Source of the DNA: Pseudomonas putida
GTDB taxonomy: Bacteria > Pseudomonadota > Gammaproteobacteria > Pseudomonadales > Pseudomonadaceae
Direction of reading: 5' to 3'
Length of the DNA stretch: 64,000 nucleotides
NCBI RefSeq assembly: GCF_022627325.1
Contig: NZ_JAETZZ010000004.1
Span: 248,001-312,000 of the forward strand
Each line of letters opens with the position of its first letter. Positions within the stretch are counted from its first letter, which is position 1. Below the pieces are notes generated by a model. The model searched no databases. It worked only from the letters and a program-made list of their open reading frames with translations, and had not been told where the DNA came from. A program made the position numbers and the translations under genes. Positions 42,739 to 52,277 of the stretch are shown piece after piece.

Positions 42739-43890
42739 CTAGCGCCCGCCCATTATCGCAATGTAATCCTGGGTCCAGCGGCTGTACGGCACGAACTTGC
42801 CGCCCTGTGCCTGCGGGGTTTTCCAGAAGGCGATTTTGTCGAAGTTGTCGAAGCCATTGGTCTTGCAGCCCTCGGGCCCCAGCAGTGCATTGCCGTTGCA
42901 GGCCGCAGGTACTGCTGGCAATGAGCCGAACCAGGCCGCCACGTCACCCTGCACCTTTGGCTGCAGCGACCAGTCCATCCATTTATAGGCGCAGTTGGGG
43001 TGCTTGGCCTCGCTATGCAGCATGGTGGTGTCGGCCCAGCCGGTGGCACCTTCCTTGGGCAGGGTGGAGGCCACCGGCTGGTTGTCCGCCTTGAGGCTGT
43101 TGACCATGTAGCCCCAGGAACTGGAGGCGACCACGCCTTCGTTCTTCACATCGCTCATCTGCACCGTGGCGTCATGCCAGTAGCGGTGGATCAGCGGTTG
43201 CTGCTGGCGCAGCAGTTCGAGCACTGCCTTGTACTGTGCTTCATTCAGTTCATAGGGGTCCTGAATGCCCAGTTCGGGCTTGGCCGACTTCAGGTACAAC
43301 GCCGCGTCGGCAATGTAGATGGGCCCGTCATAGGCCTGAACGCGGCCCTTGTTCGGTTTGCCGTCGGGCAGGTCCTGTGGTTCGAATACCACGCTCCAAC
43401 TGGTTGGGGGCTGCTTGAAGGTGTTGGTGTTGTACAGCAGTACATTCGGCCCCCACTGGTACGGGGTACCGTAGACCTGTTTGTCGACCACGTACCAGCC
43501 ACCGTCCTGCAGGCGCGGGTCGAGGTTTTTCCAGTTGGGAATCAGCGCGGTATTGATCGGCTGCACCTTCTTGCCGGCGATCAGGCGCAGCGAGGCATCG
43601 CCGGAGGCGGTGACCAGGTCGTAACCGCCCTTGTTCATCAGGCTGACCATTTCATCGGAGGTGGCTGCGGTCTTGACGCTGACCTTGCACCCGGTTTGCT
43701 TTTCGAAGCCTGTGACCCAGTCATAGGCCTTGTCGCTCTCGCCGCGCTCGATATAACCGGGCCAGGCGACGATATCCAGCCGGCCTTCGCCGGCACCGAG
43801 GGCCTTGGGCAACTCGGCAGCCTGCAGGCCTGCACTGGCCAGCAGTGCGCCGGTCACGGCGCCGAGCAATGCGGTTTTGTGCGCTGACAT
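42739..43890 (-). CDS. Periplasmic polyamine-type solute-binding protein (YdcS-like)
   Basis: 383 aa. A signal peptide (MSAHKTALLGAVTGALLASAG, cleaved near LQAAE) is followed by a PotD-like binding fold with LDIVAWPGYIERGESDKAYD at the N-lobe and VKTAATSDEMVSLMNKGGYD. The aromatic residues WGPNVLLYNT and SSWGYMV probably line the ligand site. It is the first gene of the operon; the ligand is likely putrescine or spermidine by context. ATG 43890 has GAGGGA upstream. Confidence 0.9.
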   Translation of the reverse strand: MSAHKTALLGAVTGALLASAGLQAAELPKALGAGEGRLDIVAWPGYIERGESDKAYDWVTGFEKQTGCKVSVKTAATSDEMVSLMNKGGYDLVTASGDASLRLIAGKKVQPINTALIPNWKNLDPRLQDGGWYVVDKQVYGTPYQWGPNVLLYNTNTFKQPPTSWSVVFEPQDLPDGKPNKGRVQAYDGPIYIADAALYLKSAKPELGIQDPYELNEAQYKAVLELLRQQQPLIHRYWHDATVQMSDVKNEGVVASSSWGYMVNSLKADNQPVASTLPKEGATGWADTTMLHSEAKHPNCAYKWMDWSLQPKVQGDVAAWFGSLPAVPAACNGNALLGPEGCKTNGFDNFDKIAFWKTPQAQGGKFVPYSRWTQDYIAIMGGR

Positions 43891-44096
43891 GGTGTTCCCT
43901 CTTTTGTAGAGCTTGGTCGGGGCAGTCATCAAGCAAGCAGTGGAGCGATCGTCATAGGTGTAAAGCGCTTGTGGCGAAATCGAGTCTAGTTGGCTTTTTG
44001 CCTACCGATGCAACATCCGGAAGCAAATCCACGGGTGGCCCCGGTCCCTGCAGGCCTTACTCTGAACGTCATTTTCCGCAGCGTGGAGCCATGCCA

Positions 44097-44786
44097 ATGA
44101 ATACTCGGGGTCTGCTCGATCAACTGCTCAAATCCGGCCAGGAACTGCTGAACAAACAGGGCGGCGCAAGCAAGCCGGCCGCAGGCTCAGGCGGCCTGGG
44201 CAGCCTGTTGTCCGGCGCTGGGGGCGGGGCGCTGGGTGCCGGCGCCCTGGGCTTGCTGTTGGGCAACAAGAAGGCGCGCAAGTACGGGGGCAAAGTGATC
44301 ACCTACGGTGGCCTCGCCGCGCTCGGTGTGCTGGCCTACAAGGCCTATGGCAACTGGCAGGCCCGTCAGGGCGCAGGGCAGGGGGCCGAACCGCAAACCC
44401 TCGATCGCCTGCCCCCGGCCCAGGTCGAGCAGCACAGCCAGGCGGTACTGCGGGCGTTGGTGGCAGCGGCCAAATCCGATGGTCACATCGATGACCGTGA
44501 GCGTGCGTTGATCGAAGGCGAATTCACCCGCCTGGACAGCGACCGTGAACTGCAGCACTGGTTGCACGCCGAGCTGAACAAACCGCTGGACCCGGCCGAA
44601 GTCGCGCGCGCCGCACAAACACCAGAGATGGCTGCCGAGATGTACCTGGCCAGCCTGATGATGGTCGATCAGGAGAACTTCATGGAGCGTGCATACCTGG
44701 ACGAACTGGCCCGCCAGCTTCGCCTGGACCCAGCCTTGCGTCAGGAACTGGAAAGCCAGGCCCGCCTTGCCGCCGCAGGTCAATGA
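44097..44786 (+). CDS. DUF533 (YebE-like) protein
   Basis: 229 aa. It starts MNTRGLLDQLLKSGQELLN, then has a Gly-Ala-rich hydrophobic segment (GGALGAGALGLLLGNKKARKYGG, GGLAALGVLAYKAY) that is probably one or two membrane helices. A helical TerB-like domain follows (RALVAAAKSDGHIDDRERALIEGEF, YLASLMMVDQENFMERAYLDELA). Function is unknown. ATG 44097 is preferred because GGAG at 44085-44088 is 8 bases away; ATG 44091 is too close. Confidence 0.82.
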   Translation: MNTRGLLDQLLKSGQELLNKQGGASKPAAGSGGLGSLLSGAGGGALGAGALGLLLGNKKARKYGGKVITYGGLAALGVLAYKAYGNWQARQGAGQGAEPQTLDRLPPAQVEQHSQAVLRALVAAAKSDGHIDDRERALIEGEFTRLDSDRELQHWLHAELNKPLDPAEVARAAQTPEMAAEMYLASLMMVDQENFMERAYLDELARQLRLDPALRQELESQARLAAAGQ

Positions 44787-44914
44787 CGTGCACATGATCT
44801 GATCTCAAGGCAGGGATGCCTGATTACCCCGTATATTCAGCCGCCTAAGCGTAGGAAGCCTGGGCTATACTTCGGCGATTTTTCCCGCTCGTTGTGAATT
44901 CCTGAGGGCTGAAT

Positions 44915-46537
44915 GTGAAGAACTGGACCTTGCGCCAACGGATCCTGGCAAGTTTCGCCGTGATCATCGCCATCATGTTGCTGATGGTCGTAGCTGCTTA
45001 CTCGCGGCTGGTGGCGATCGAAAGTGCCGAGGAGGCAGTGGGTACTGACAGCATCCCCGGGGTCTACTACAGCTCGATGATCCGCAGTGCCTGGGTCGAC
45101 AGCTATGTCACCAGCCAGCAGTTGGTGGGGTTGTCCGACCACCGCGAGATCACAGCCGCCGACATGGAGCTGTTCAAAAGCTTCGACGAACGCCTCAAGC
45201 AATATCTGGCCAGCTACCAAGGCACCATTCACGAAAAGGACGACCAGGCCCATTTCGACAGCTTCATCCAGATGGAGGCGGACTATACCCAAATCATCGG
45301 CCAGGTGATCGAAGCCTACCGTCAGCGTGATTATGCCGAGGCAGAGCGCTTGATCAAGGACGTGCTGGCACCGGTCTGGTCGCAAGGCCGTAATCATCTC
45401 AACACGATGATCGAGTACAACCGCGAAGCCGCTGACACCGCTAACCACCAGATCGTCGGTGCCGTGAGCACTGCCAAAGGCAGCATGATCGTTTCGCTGT
45501 TGTTGGCAATCATCGCAGCGGGCATCTGCGGCCTGCTGCTGATGCGCGCCATCACCGCCCCGGTGCAGCGCGTGGTGCACGCCCTCGACAAGCTGCGCTC
45601 GGGCGACTTGAGCATGCGCCTGAGCCTGGAGCGCAAGGACGAGTTCGGCGCCATCGAAAGCGGCTTCAACGAGATGGCCGAGGCGCTGGCCAAGCTGGTG
45701 TCCCAGGCTCAGCGTTCTTCGGTGCAGGTGACCACATCGGTCACCGAAATTGCCGCCACGTCCAAGCAACAGCAGGCCACCGCCACCGAAACCGCTGCTA
45801 CTACCACGGAAATTGGTGCCACTTCGCGTGAAATCGCCGCCACCTCGCGCGATCTGGTGCGCACCATGACCGAAGTCACCAGTGCCGCCGACCAGGCCTC
45901 GAGCCTGGCCGGTTCCGGCCAGCAAGGCCTGGCGCGCATGGAAGACACCATGCACCAGGTCATGGGTGCAGCCGACCTGGTCAATGCCAAGCTGGCGATT
46001 CTCAACGAAAAGGCCAGCAACATCACGCAGATGGTGGTGACCATCGTCAAGGTCGCCGACCAGACCAACCTGCTCTCGCTCAATGCTGCCATCGAAGCGG
46101 AAAAAGCCGGCGAGTATGGGCGCGGCTTTGCCGTGGTAGCCACCGAAGTAAGGCGCCTGGCGGACCAGACGGCTGTGGCCACCTACGACATCGAGCAGAT
46201 GGTGCGGGAAATCCAGTCGGCGGTATCGGCAGGGGTGATGGGCATGGACAAGTTTTCCGAAGAAGTACGCCGAGGCATGTTCGAAGTGCAGCAAGTGGGC
46301 GAGCAACTGAGCCAGATCATTCATCAGGTACAGGCGCTGGCGCCACGGGTGTTGATGGTCAACGAAGGCATGCAGGCCCAGGCTACGGGGGCCGAGCAGA
46401 TCAACCAGGCACTGGCTCAGCTCAGCGATGCCAGCACACAGACGGTGGAATCGCTGCGCCAGGCCAGCTTCGCCATCGACGAGTTGAGCCAGGTGGCCGC
46501 GGGCCTGCGCGGTGGTGTATCGCGCTTCAAAGTCTGA
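44915..46537 (+). CDS. wspA: Methyl-accepting chemoreceptor WspA
   Basis: 540 aa. Two membrane helices (about residues 10-30 and 186-207) bracket a periplasmic four-helix sensor. HAMP (about 208-262, [21 protein letters not shown]) leads into the coiled signalling domain, with the conserved tip [26 protein letters not shown] split over 46056-46133. The C-terminus has no pentapeptide receptor tail. In P. aeruginosa WspA is activated by surface contact and drives WspE. The start is GTG 44915 with GAGGG upstream; no ATG fits. It is the first gene of the wsp operon. Confidence 0.94.
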   Translation: MKNWTLRQRILASFAVIIAIMLLMVVAAYSRLVAIESAEEAVGTDSIPGVYYSSMIRSAWVDSYVTSQQLVGLSDHREITAADMELFKSFDERLKQYLASYQGTIHEKDDQAHFDSFIQMEADYTQIIGQVIEAYRQRDYAEAERLIKDVLAPVWSQGRNHLNTMIEYNREAADTANHQIVGAVSTAKGSMIVSLLLAIIAAGICGLLLMRAITAPVQRVVHALDKLRSGDLSMRLSLERKDEFGAIESGFNEMAEALAKLVSQAQRSSVQVTTSVTEIAATSKQQQATATETAATTTEIGATSREIAATSRDLVRTMTEVTSAADQASSLAGSGQQGLARMEDTMHQVMGAADLVNAKLAILNEKASNITQMVVTIVKVADQTNLLSLNAAIEAEKAGEYGRGFAVVATEVRRLADQTAVATYDIEQMVREIQSAVSAGVMGMDKFSEEVRRGMFEVQQVGEQLSQIIHQVQALAPRVLMVNEGMQAQATGAEQINQALAQLSDASTQTVESLRQASFAIDELSQVAAGLRGGVSRFKV

Positions 46538-46542
46538 CCGCC

Positions 46543-47049
46543 ATGAGTGACCTGTACTCGCATGCGGCAGTAACGGCCAGCGCCAAGGGCAAGCTGTACC
46601 TGCTGTTTCGTCTCAGCGAGCAACGCTTCGCCCTGGATGTGCGCGAGGTGATCGAGGTGCTGCCGCGCCGGCCACTCAAGCCGATCGCCCAGGCGCCGGC
46701 CTGGGTTGCTGGGATTGTCGCCCATCGAGGCGTGCTGGTGCCGGTGGTCGACCTGTCGGCCCTGAGTTTCGGCCAGCCTGCCACTGCGCGCACCAGCACA
46801 CGGCTGGTGCTGGTGCACTATCGCGGCGAGCATCAGTTGGGGCTGATCCTCGAACAGGCTACCGAGACCTTGCGCTGCCTCGCCGAGGAGTTTCAGCCCT
46901 ATGGGCTGGACAACCCCGACGCGCGTTACCTGGGCCCGGTTCGCCAGGACGCCGATGGCCTGCTGCAGCGTATCGAGGTCGATGACTTGCTGTCGGATCC
47001 TGTGCGCGAACTGCTGTTCCCACCAGCATCGGGGCAGGTGTCGGCATGA
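46543..47049 (+). CDS. wspB: CheW-like adaptor WspB
   Basis: 168 aa CheW domain protein (LYLLFRLSEQRFALDVREVIEVLP, AGIVAHRGVLVPVVDLS, LGLILEQATETLRC). It couples WspA to the WspE kinase. It starts 5 bases after wspA and overlaps wspC by 4 bases. Confidence 0.92.
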   Translation: MSDLYSHAAVTASAKGKLYLLFRLSEQRFALDVREVIEVLPRRPLKPIAQAPAWVAGIVAHRGVLVPVVDLSALSFGQPATARTSTRLVLVHYRGEHQLGLILEQATETLRCLAEEFQPYGLDNPDARYLGPVRQDADGLLQRIEVDDLLSDPVRELLFPPASGQVSA

Positions 47050-48290
47050 GCGAGCAACGGTTTTTCCGCTTTCTGCAAGCGCGCATCGGCCTGGATGTCG
47101 AGTCGGTTGGCGTGCCCATGGTCGAGCGTGCCCTGCAGCAGCGCTGTGTCGCGGTCAATGCTCAAGACCTGCACGACTATTGGCTGTACTTGCAGCGGTC
47201 CGCAGAGGAGCAGCAAGCGCTCATCGAAGCGGTGATCGTCCCGGAGACCTGGTTCTTCCGCTACCCAGAGTCGTTTACCGCGCTGGTCGGGCTGGCCCAC
47301 AAACGCCTGCACGAACTTGCCGGCGAACGGCCGCTACGCTTGCTGAGCCTGCCGTGCTCCACGGGCGAAGAGCCGTATTCCCTGGCCATGGCCCTGCTCG
47401 ATTCGGGGATGAACCCGGCTGCGTTTCGCATCGACGGTATCGACATCAGCCCCAACTCGGTGGCCAAGGGCGTGCAGGCGATCTACGGTCGCAACTCGTT
47501 CCGCGGCGCTGACCTGGCCTTTCGCGAGCGCCACTTCAATGCGCTTGCCGAGGGCCATGAGTTGAATGAGCGGGTGCGCGCACAGGTGGACCTGGCCGTG
47601 GGCAACGTGCTCGATCCGGCGCTGGGCAGCCGTAACGGCTGTTACGACTTCGTGTTCTGCCGCAATTTGCTGATCTACTTCGACGTGGCGACCCAGCAGC
47701 GAGTCTTCGAGGTGCTCAAGGGCCTTACCCACGAGCACGGCGTGCTGTTCATCGGGCCGGCCGAGGGTAGCCTGCTGGCAAGGCTGGGGATGCGGCCGCT
47801 GGGCATTGCCCAGTCGTTCGCCTACGTCCGCCAGCCGTTGGAGACGCCAGTCCAGCCTCGGCTCAGCCCGCCGGTGCCACTCGCACCGAGCCGTCCCGTG
47901 CCGGCCCCGGCGCCCATTTTGCGGCCATTGCGTTCGGTGCCGGTTGCCCCGCCCACAGCCGTGCAGCGCGAGAGCGCCAGTGAGTTGCTGGCCCTGATCG
48001 CGAAGCAGGCCAACGCCGGGGAGGGCGCGCAAGCGCGTGCCAATTGCCAGCGCTACCTGCAACAGTTCGAACCCACGGCTCAGGTGTATTACTGGCTGGG
48101 ACTGCTCAGCGATACCGAAGGCGATGCCCGGCAAGCCCAGACTCACTACCGCAAAGCCCTGTACCTGGAGCCGCAGCACCCTGAGGCGCTGCTGCACCTG
48201 GCCATGTTGCTGGCGGCCCAAGGCGACGAAGCAGGCGCCCGCCGCTTGCAGGAGCGCGCGACACGCGCTGGCAGGGGGGCTGAACGATGA
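47046..48290 (+). CDS. wspC: CheR-type receptor methyltransferase WspC with TPR tail
   Basis: 414 aa. The CheR domain (1-~265) holds VPETWFFRYPESF, SLPCSTGEEPYSLAMALLDS (SAM loop), FRIDGIDISPNSVAKG and YDFVFCRNLLIYFD. A Pro-rich linker leads to TPR-like repeats (about 310-410, YYWLGLLSDTEGDARQAQTH). It methylates WspA glutamates and so sets signalling strength against WspF. Confidence 0.94.
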   Translation: MSEQRFFRFLQARIGLDVESVGVPMVERALQQRCVAVNAQDLHDYWLYLQRSAEEQQALIEAVIVPETWFFRYPESFTALVGLAHKRLHELAGERPLRLLSLPCSTGEEPYSLAMALLDSGMNPAAFRIDGIDISPNSVAKGVQAIYGRNSFRGADLAFRERHFNALAEGHELNERVRAQVDLAVGNVLDPALGSRNGCYDFVFCRNLLIYFDVATQQRVFEVLKGLTHEHGVLFIGPAEGSLLARLGMRPLGIAQSFAYVRQPLETPVQPRLSPPVPLAPSRPVPAPAPILRPLRSVPVAPPTAVQRESASELLALIAKQANAGEGAQARANCQRYLQQFEPTAQVYYWLGLLSDTEGDARQAQTHYRKALYLEPQHPEALLHLAMLLAAQGDEAGARRLQERATRAGRGAER

Positions 48291-48952
48291 GCGTTGAAGA
48301 CGCGATTGCACTGCTCGCCGAGGACGTTGAGCGTATCGATGATTGCTGGAACCGGATCGGCGTGCACGGCAACAAGCAATGCCCGCTGCTGGAAAGGCAT
48401 ATCCACTGTCGCAACTGTGAAATCCATGCGGCGGCCGCTACCCGTCTGCTGGACCGCTATGCATTGGTCCAGGACGATCATGTGCAGGAGGCGGCGCAGG
48501 CCGAGCCCTGCGTCGGGCGCTCGCTGCTGCTGTTTCGTCTGGGGGAGGAGTGGCTGGCCCTGGCCACTGCCTGCCTGGCCGAGATCGCCCCGGTGCAGCC
48601 GGTGCATTCCTTACCGCATCAGCGCTCCCGAGTGCTGCAAGGGGTGGCCAATGTGCGTGGCGCACTGGTGCCGTGCCTGTCGCTGAGCGAACTGCTGGGG
48701 GTGGCGCAATTCTCCGAGCCTGCGCACAGCAGCCGGGCGATGCCGCGCATGTTGATTCTGGCGGCGGCAGGCGGGCCAGTGGTGCTGGCGGTGGACGAGA
48801 TCGACGGTATTCATCGCCTGGAGCCCACACTACCGGGGGGCACTGAAGATAGCGCACCCTTCACCGCCGCCGTACTGCAGTGGCGCGGGCGCAGCGTGCG
48901 TGTGCTGAACGATCAACAACTACTGTCTGCCGTGCAGCGGAGCCTGTCATGA
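48287..48952 (+). CDS. wspD: Second CheW-like adaptor WspD
   Basis: 221 aa. An N-terminal ~70-residue extension with a CPLLERHIHCRNCEIHAAAA cysteine cluster precedes a CheW domain (LLLFRLGEEWLALATACLAEIAP, GVANVRGALVPCLSLSELLG, MLILAAAGGPVVLAVDEIDGI). Overlaps of 4 bases with wspC and wspE show tight coupling. Confidence 0.92.
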   Translation: MSVEDAIALLAEDVERIDDCWNRIGVHGNKQCPLLERHIHCRNCEIHAAAATRLLDRYALVQDDHVQEAAQAEPCVGRSLLLFRLGEEWLALATACLAEIAPVQPVHSLPHQRSRVLQGVANVRGALVPCLSLSELLGVAQFSEPAHSSRAMPRMLILAAAGGPVVLAVDEIDGIHRLEPTLPGGTEDSAPFTAAVLQWRGRSVRVLNDQQLLSAVQRSLS

Positions 48953-51216
48953 CCCCTGAGCAAATGCGCGACGCATCGTTGCTCGAGCTGTTCAGCCTGG
49001 AAGCGGAAGCTCAGACCCAGGTGCTCATCACCGGGCTGATGGCACTGGAGCGTGACCCGACCCAGGCCGATCAGCTGGAAGCCTGCATGCGTGCTGCGCA
49101 CTCGTTGAAAGGGGCTGCGCGCATCGTTGGCATCGACGACGGCGTCAGCGTGGCCCATGTGATGGAAGATTGCCTGGTAGCGGCCCAGGAAGGCCGGCTG
49201 CTGCTGCGCGCTGAACATATCGACGCCTTGCTGCGCGGGACCGACCTGCTGCTGCATGTCGCCACACCCGGTGACCCCGCCGGGGAGAGCGCGGTACCCG
49301 GTTTTCTGGCCCAGATGTCTGGCCTGCTGGGCCCTTCCAGTGCACCTGCGCCTGCCACGGAGCCGCTGCACAAACCATTAGCTGCGGCCGACCCGATCAC
49401 TGCCGAGCCTGAGCCAGAAGCAGAGCCGCTTGTGCCGCGCAAAACAGGCAAACGCAGCGCACCAGGTGGCGAGCGGGTGTTGCGGGTAACCGCCGATCGA
49501 CTCAACAGCCTGCTCGACTTGTCGAGCAAGTCGCTGGTCGAGACGCAGCGCCTCAAACCCTACCTGGCCACGCTGCAGCGCCTCAAGCGCATGCACGGCC
49601 AAGGCATGCGCGCCCTCGATGGCCTGAAAGCCCAGTTGGAAGGCAGCGGCCAGAGCCTGCTGGTGCTCGAAGCACTGGCCCAGACGCAACGGTTGTTGCT
49701 GGAAACCCAGCAGATCCTGCAGCAGCAGACCGCCGACCTCGACGAATTCGGCTGGCAGGCCAGCCAACGCGCCCAGTTGCTGTACGACACCGCCTTGGCC
49801 TGCCGCATGCGCCCGTTCGCCGATGTGCTTACCGGCCAGAGCCGTATGGTGCGGGACCTGGGCCGCTCGCTGGGCAAGCAGGTGCGTCTGCAGATAGACG
49901 GTGAAAAGACCCAGGTCGACCGTGATGTACTGGAAAAGCTCGAAGCGCCGCTGACCCATCTGCTGCGCAATGCAGTCGACCATGGTATCGAACTGCCTGA
50001 GCAAAGATTGCTGGCGGGCAAACCGCCAGAAGGTGCAGTACGTCTGCGGGCCTCCCATCACGCCGGCCTGTTGGTCCTTGAACTGAGCGATGACGGCGCC
50101 GGTATCGACCTGCAACAGCTACAGCGCAGTATCGTTCAGCGCGGCCTGTCCCCGGCCGATACCGTGGCGCAGATGAGCGAGGCGGAGCTGCTGACCTTCC
50201 TGTTCCTGCCGGGCTTCAGCATGCGCGACAAGGTGACCGAAGTCTCCGGCCGTGGTGTCGGCCTGGACGCGGTGCAGCATCTGGTCCGGGACCTGCGCGG
50301 CTCGATCGAGCTGACGCAGCAGGCCGGCCAGGGCTGCCGTTTCCATCTTGAAGTGCCGTTGACGCTTTCGGTGGTACGCAGCCTCGTGGTGGAAGTCGGC
50401 GGTGAGGCTTATGCGTTCCCGTTGGCGCATATCGAGCGCACCTTGGAAGTGACGGCCGAGCAGATCGTGCAAATCGAGGGGCGGCAGCATTTTTGGCATG
50501 AGGGCCGGCATATCGGCCTGGTGGCGGCCAGCCAGTTGCTCAACCGGCCCGCCGTGCAAGGTGACGAAAGCGGTTTGCCGGTGGTGGTGATCCGCGAACG
50601 TGAACAGCTGTACGGTGTGGCCGTGGAGCGGCTGATCGGTGAGCGGGTGCTGGTAGTGATGCCGCTCGATGCACGGCTGGGCAAGGTCCAGGACATTTCT
50701 GCGGGGGCGCTGCTGGACGATGGTTCGGTGGTGTTGATCGTCGATGTCGAAGATGTGCTGCGCTCGGTCGAGAAGCTGCTCAGCACCGGCCGCCTGGAGC
50801 GCATCGAGCGCGGCGTGCAGGCCGGCCGTGGCGCCAGCCGCAAGCGCATTCTGGTTGTCGACGACTCGCTCACCGTACGCGAACTGCAACGCAAGCTGCT
50901 GAGCAACCGCGGCTTCGAGGTGGCCGTGGCGGTCGACGGCATGGACGGCTGGAATGCACTGCGTAGCGAGGATTTCGACCTGCTGATCACCGACATCGAC
51001 ATGCCGCGCATGGACGGTATCGAGCTGGTCACATTGGTGCGCCGTGACCAGCGCCTGCAGTCGCTGCCGGTGATGGTGGTGTCGTACAAGGACCGCGAAG
51101 AAGATCGACGGCGGGGCCTGGACGCTGGCGCCGACTACTATTTGGCAAAAGCCAGCTTCCACGACGATGCGTTGATCGATGCTGTGATCGAACTGATCGG
51201 AGGTGCTCAAGGATGA
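48949..51216 (+). CDS. wspE: Hybrid chemosensory histidine kinase WspE (CheA plus receiver)
   Basis: 755 aa. The Hpt domain carries the phospho-His near residue 51 (RAAHSLKGAARIVG). A dimer helix region follows, then the HATPase (HLLRNAVDHGIELPEQ, LSDDGAGID, GRGVGLDAV), a CheW-like regulatory domain, and a C-terminal receiver (ILVVDDSLTVREL, LLITDIDMPRMDG with the phospho-Asp near residue 682). It phosphorylates WspR and WspF. The start overlaps the wspD stop; the longer frame from 48880 is rejected. Confidence 0.95.
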   Translation: MTPEQMRDASLLELFSLEAEAQTQVLITGLMALERDPTQADQLEACMRAAHSLKGAARIVGIDDGVSVAHVMEDCLVAAQEGRLLLRAEHIDALLRGTDLLLHVATPGDPAGESAVPGFLAQMSGLLGPSSAPAPATEPLHKPLAAADPITAEPEPEAEPLVPRKTGKRSAPGGERVLRVTADRLNSLLDLSSKSLVETQRLKPYLATLQRLKRMHGQGMRALDGLKAQLEGSGQSLLVLEALAQTQRLLLETQQILQQQTADLDEFGWQASQRAQLLYDTALACRMRPFADVLTGQSRMVRDLGRSLGKQVRLQIDGEKTQVDRDVLEKLEAPLTHLLRNAVDHGIELPEQRLLAGKPPEGAVRLRASHHAGLLVLELSDDGAGIDLQQLQRSIVQRGLSPADTVAQMSEAELLTFLFLPGFSMRDKVTEVSGRGVGLDAVQHLVRDLRGSIELTQQAGQGCRFHLEVPLTLSVVRSLVVEVGGEAYAFPLAHIERTLEVTAEQIVQIEGRQHFWHEGRHIGLVAASQLLNRPAVQGDESGLPVVVIREREQLYGVAVERLIGERVLVVMPLDARLGKVQDISAGALLDDGSVVLIVDVEDVLRSVEKLLSTGRLERIERGVQAGRGASRKRILVVDDSLTVRELQRKLLSNRGFEVAVAVDGMDGWNALRSEDFDLLITDIDMPRMDGIELVTLVRRDQRLQSLPVMVVSYKDREEDRRRGLDAGADYYLAKASFHDDALIDAVIELIGGAQG

Positions 51217-52226
51217 AGATCGCCATCGTCAACGACATGCCCCTGGCGGTAGAAGCGTTGCGCCGGGCCCTGGCCCTGGAGCCTGCGCATGAGGTGATCT
51301 GGGTGGCCAGCAATGGCGCCGAGGCCGTGCGCCAGTGTGCCCAGGCAACGCCCGACCTGATACTCATGGACCTCATCATGCCGGTGATGGATGGGGTGGA
51401 AGCGACCCGGCAGATCATGGCCGAAACGCCGTGTGCCATCGTCATCGTCACCGTCGACCGCAAGCAGAACGTGCACCGCGTGTTCGAGGCCATGGGCCAC
51501 GGGGCCCTGGATGTGGTCGACACCCCGGCGCTCGGCGCGGGTGATGCGCGTGAGGCAGCGGCCCCGTTGCTGCGCAAGATCCTCAACATCAGCTGGTTGA
51601 TCGGCCAACAGCGGCCCAGCGCGACCAAACCGGTCGCCGCGCCTTTACGCGACGCCGCCCAGCGCCGCGGCCTGGTGGCGATCGGCTCTTCGGCCGGGGG
51701 ACCTGCGGCCCTCGAGGTACTGTTGAAAGGGTTGCCCAAGGGGTTTCCGGCATCCATCGTGCTAGTCCAGCATGTTGACCAAGTGTTCGCTGCCGGCATG
51801 GCCGAGTGGCTTGGCAGTGCCTGTGGCATGCCGGTGCGCCTGGCCCGTGAAGGCGAACCGCCGCAGCCTGGGCAGGTCCTGCTAGCGGGCACCAACCACC
51901 ATATACGCCTGCTGCACAACGGCCAGTTGGCCTACACTGCCGAACCTGTCAACGAGATCTACCGGCCCTCGATCGATGTGTTCTTCGAGAGTGTGGCGCG
52001 CTATTGGCGCGGGCAGGCGGTGGGCGTGCTGCTCACCGGCATGGGGCGCGATGGTGCCCAAGGCTTGAAAATGATGCGCCAGCAAGGTTTCCTGACCATT
52101 GCTCAGGACCAGTCAAGCAGCGCAGTCTACGGTATGCCCAAAGCCGCCGCGGCAATCGATGCAGCGGTGGAAATCCGTCCGCTGGAGCGAATCGCCGGGC
52201 GCCTGATGGAAATCTTTGCACAATGA
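51213..52226 (+). CDS. wspF: CheB-type methylesterase WspF
   Basis: 337 aa. The receiver domain has Asp53 (LILMDLIMPVMDG) and an early acidic pair reduced to ND (IAIVNDMPLA), as known in WspF. The C-terminal CheB esterase has the catalytic Ser160 (AIGSSAGGPA), His187 (VLVQHVDQVF), VLLAGTNHHIRL and TGMGRDGAQG. It demethylates WspA; loss of function in relatives locks the pathway on and gives wrinkly or small-colony variants. The gene is intact here. Confidence 0.95.
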   Translation: MKIAIVNDMPLAVEALRRALALEPAHEVIWVASNGAEAVRQCAQATPDLILMDLIMPVMDGVEATRQIMAETPCAIVIVTVDRKQNVHRVFEAMGHGALDVVDTPALGAGDAREAAAPLLRKILNISWLIGQQRPSATKPVAAPLRDAAQRRGLVAIGSSAGGPAALEVLLKGLPKGFPASIVLVQHVDQVFAAGMAEWLGSACGMPVRLAREGEPPQPGQVLLAGTNHHIRLLHNGQLAYTAEPVNEIYRPSIDVFFESVARYWRGQAVGVLLTGMGRDGAQGLKMMRQQGFLTIAQDQSSSAVYGMPKAAAAIDAAVEIRPLERIAGRLMEIFAQ

Positions 52227-52277
52227 CGATATGTATTGAGTCACACCGCTCCTGCGGCCGTGATCAGGTGAAAAGGG

